A stretch of 6,507 bases of DNA from positions 1 to 6,507 of the forward strand of contig JAJZZW010000110.1 of the NCBI GenBank assembly GCA_021797385.1. Direction: 5' to 3'. The position numbers and the translations under genes were made by a program. Under the pieces are notes generated by a model. That model made no database searches. It saw only the letters and a program-made list of their open reading frames with translations, and had not been told where the DNA came from. Each line of letters starts with the position of its first letter. The stretch's first letter is position 1. Shown one piece after another: positions 5,779-6,507 of this stretch. This DNA is from Thermoplasmata archaeon (GTDB lineage Archaea > Thermoplasmatota > Thermoplasmata > Thermoplasmatales > Thermoplasmataceae).

Positions 5779-6030
5779 ATGGATAGTACAGAGGAAATGA
5801 AGAAAAGGGAAGAAGACATTACAGCAAAACTCGATGAGTTCAGAGAGCAGGCAGAAAAGAATTTTAATGAGATATATGATAAGTTGAATACTCAGAAATT
5901 ATCGGAAGAAAATGAGGAAAATTTATCACTGGCTCTCACAATGATGGAAGCCATGGGAATAGATATACTACATCTGATTCGTGACTACGAAGACCTTGCA
6001 GATTATTTAGAGATACTTAGAAAATTGTAG
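5779..6030 (+). CDS. small acidic coiled-coil protein, unknown function
   Basis: I do not recognise the family. The 83 residues are strongly acidic (23 Asp/Glu against 11 Lys/Arg) and contain no cysteine, signal peptide or membrane segment. Residues 3 to about 41 look like one long helix, with hydrophobic residues in heptad-like spacing (I14, L18, F21, A25, F29, I32, L36), so a coiled coil is likely. After an acidic linker (43-47), residues 48-83 form a second, more hydrophobic helical region (LSLALTMMEAMG and LHLIRDYEDLADYLEILRKL). A helical hairpin or oligomer is the simplest model. The ATG is fixed by a TATA box at leaderless spacing, which argues that the gene is real. It appears monocistronic: upstream is decayed sequence, and downstream the next gene converges. 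A cytoplasmic scaffold or partner protein is conceivable, but nothing in the sequence names a function. Confidence 0.7.
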   Translation: MDSTEEMKKREEDITAKLDEFREQAEKNFNEIYDKLNTQKLSEENEENLSLALTMMEAMGIDILHLIRDYEDLADYLEILRKL

Positions 6031-6205
6031 AACGGGTAATAATTATATAGGATGAGGATTTAGAAATTATCATGAAAGCTCTCTATTCCGCATCAATGTA
6101 AAAAAATAATATAAAATTTAATTTATTTTTATAACAATTACAAAATTTAACCTTAAAAGCCAGAAGCCATCGACAGTAACGGGGGCAGGAAATCAATAGC
6201 TCAAT
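6031..6205. other. convergent intergenic region with T tracts in both directions
   Basis: No gene is visible between the stops of the small coiled-coil gene and the DUF309 gene. The region is very A/T-rich at 6105-6150. A run of seven A (6110-6116) gives a T tract for minus-strand transcripts, and five T at 6126-6130 serve plus-strand transcripts, so both genes could terminate here. A short direct repeat, AGCCAGAAGCCA, lies at about 6158-6169 and has no obvious role. Confidence 0.4.
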
Positions 6206-6507
6206 TTATATACCGTGGTCTTGAAAACGTTGTATGAGCTTATTTAATGGGGTATATGGGTTCCGTGATTTTTCCAATTTTATTGACGCAAGGTCTATAC
6301 TATCAATTGTGCTAAGAATTTCCATCCTATTTGCTCGCTCGATGACATTCTGGTATATTCCACTGTGCCCGCGCTGCATGTGTACTTCGGCAACGCATAA
6401 AAGTATTATATACTGATATGTGGTCTTTGCAATGCCTTTTGATGCTTGCCACTGATTTTCCAGTACTTCATGAGCCTCCCAGTAACGTTCCTCATTAATC
6501 AGAAATC
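6206..6507 (-). CDS. DUF309-family protein, C-terminal part (cut by window edge)
   Basis: The last 99 residues of a minus-strand gene are present; the 5' end lies beyond the window, which explains the missing start. The fragment opens with YWEAHEVLENQW (residues 8-19), the diagnostic E-A-H-E-x-L-E-x-x-W signature of DUF309. It continues with a second helix holding VAEVHMQRGHSG, matching the family's H-x-x-R-G-(N/H) block. DUF309 proteins are small all-helical proteins found in bacteria and archaea, of unestablished biochemical role. The C-terminal tail, from about residue 66 (ending KLIQRFQDHGI), is not part of the signature. It converges with the small coiled-coil gene across 175 bases, so the two are not co-transcribed. 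Assignment rests on motif recognition by eye. Confidence 0.75.
   Translation of the reverse strand, partial: FLINEERYWEAHEVLENQWQASKGIAKTTYQYIILLCVAEVHMQRGHSGIYQNVIERANRMEILSTIDSIDLASIKLEKSRNPYTPLNKLIQRFQDHGI

Noticed and set aside
6234..6416. 60-codon plus-strand open frame at the right edge
   Set aside because: It is antisense to the DUF309 coding region, which carries clear family motifs.
1..6507. tRNA, rRNA, CRISPR array or C/D-box RNA
   Set aside because: No cloverleaf, no regularly spaced repeats and no paired C and D boxes at workable distance were found on reading both strands by eye.

Overview
The window carries a branched-chain amino acid (isoleucine/valine) biosynthesis locus from what looks like a thermoacidophilic archaeon of the Thermoplasmata (Thermoplasmatales-type). 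The assignment is an inference from several signs: ATA, AGA and AGG codons are used freely; TATA-like boxes sit 22 to 25 bases upstream of start codons as in leaderless archaeal transcripts; the ketol-acid reductoisomerase has a crenarchaeal-looking nucleotide-binding region; and an IS200/IS605-type tnpB remnant is present. Genus cannot be fixed from the sequence alone.

Layout. Positions 37-3047 on the minus strand hold a compact operon read ilvB - ilvN - ilvC, with overlapping genes (29 nt and 8 nt) and GTG starts for the second and third. Positions 3048-3344 are a divergent promoter region. Positions 3345-5003 on the plus strand hold ilvD, probably transcribed without a leader. IlvB/IlvN makes acetolactate or acetohydroxybutyrate, IlvC isomerises and reduces it, and IlvD dehydrates the diol to the 2-keto acid precursor of valine/leucine or isoleucine. 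Three of the four pathway steps are therefore here; the final transaminase is not in the window.

Directly against the ilvD stop lies the C-terminal third of a TnpB (IS200/IS605 OrfB) on the opposite strand (5010-5426). The element's right-end hairpin overlaps the end of its coding sequence, and the ilvD TGA may be the outermost bases of the insertion. Positions 5424-5778 are a decayed patch: a TATA box with a 15-codon ORF, a strong ribosome binding site before a broken ORF, and a second, orphan IS605-type right-end hairpin. A small acidic coiled-coil protein of unknown function (5779-6030, plus) follows with its own leaderless promoter. The window ends in the C-terminal part of a DUF309-family protein (6206-6507, minus).

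No clearly new system is visible. The points most worth following are the insertion sequence fused to the ilvD stop, the orphan right end, and substitutions at substrate-, cofactor- and effector-determining positions of the three operon enzymes.
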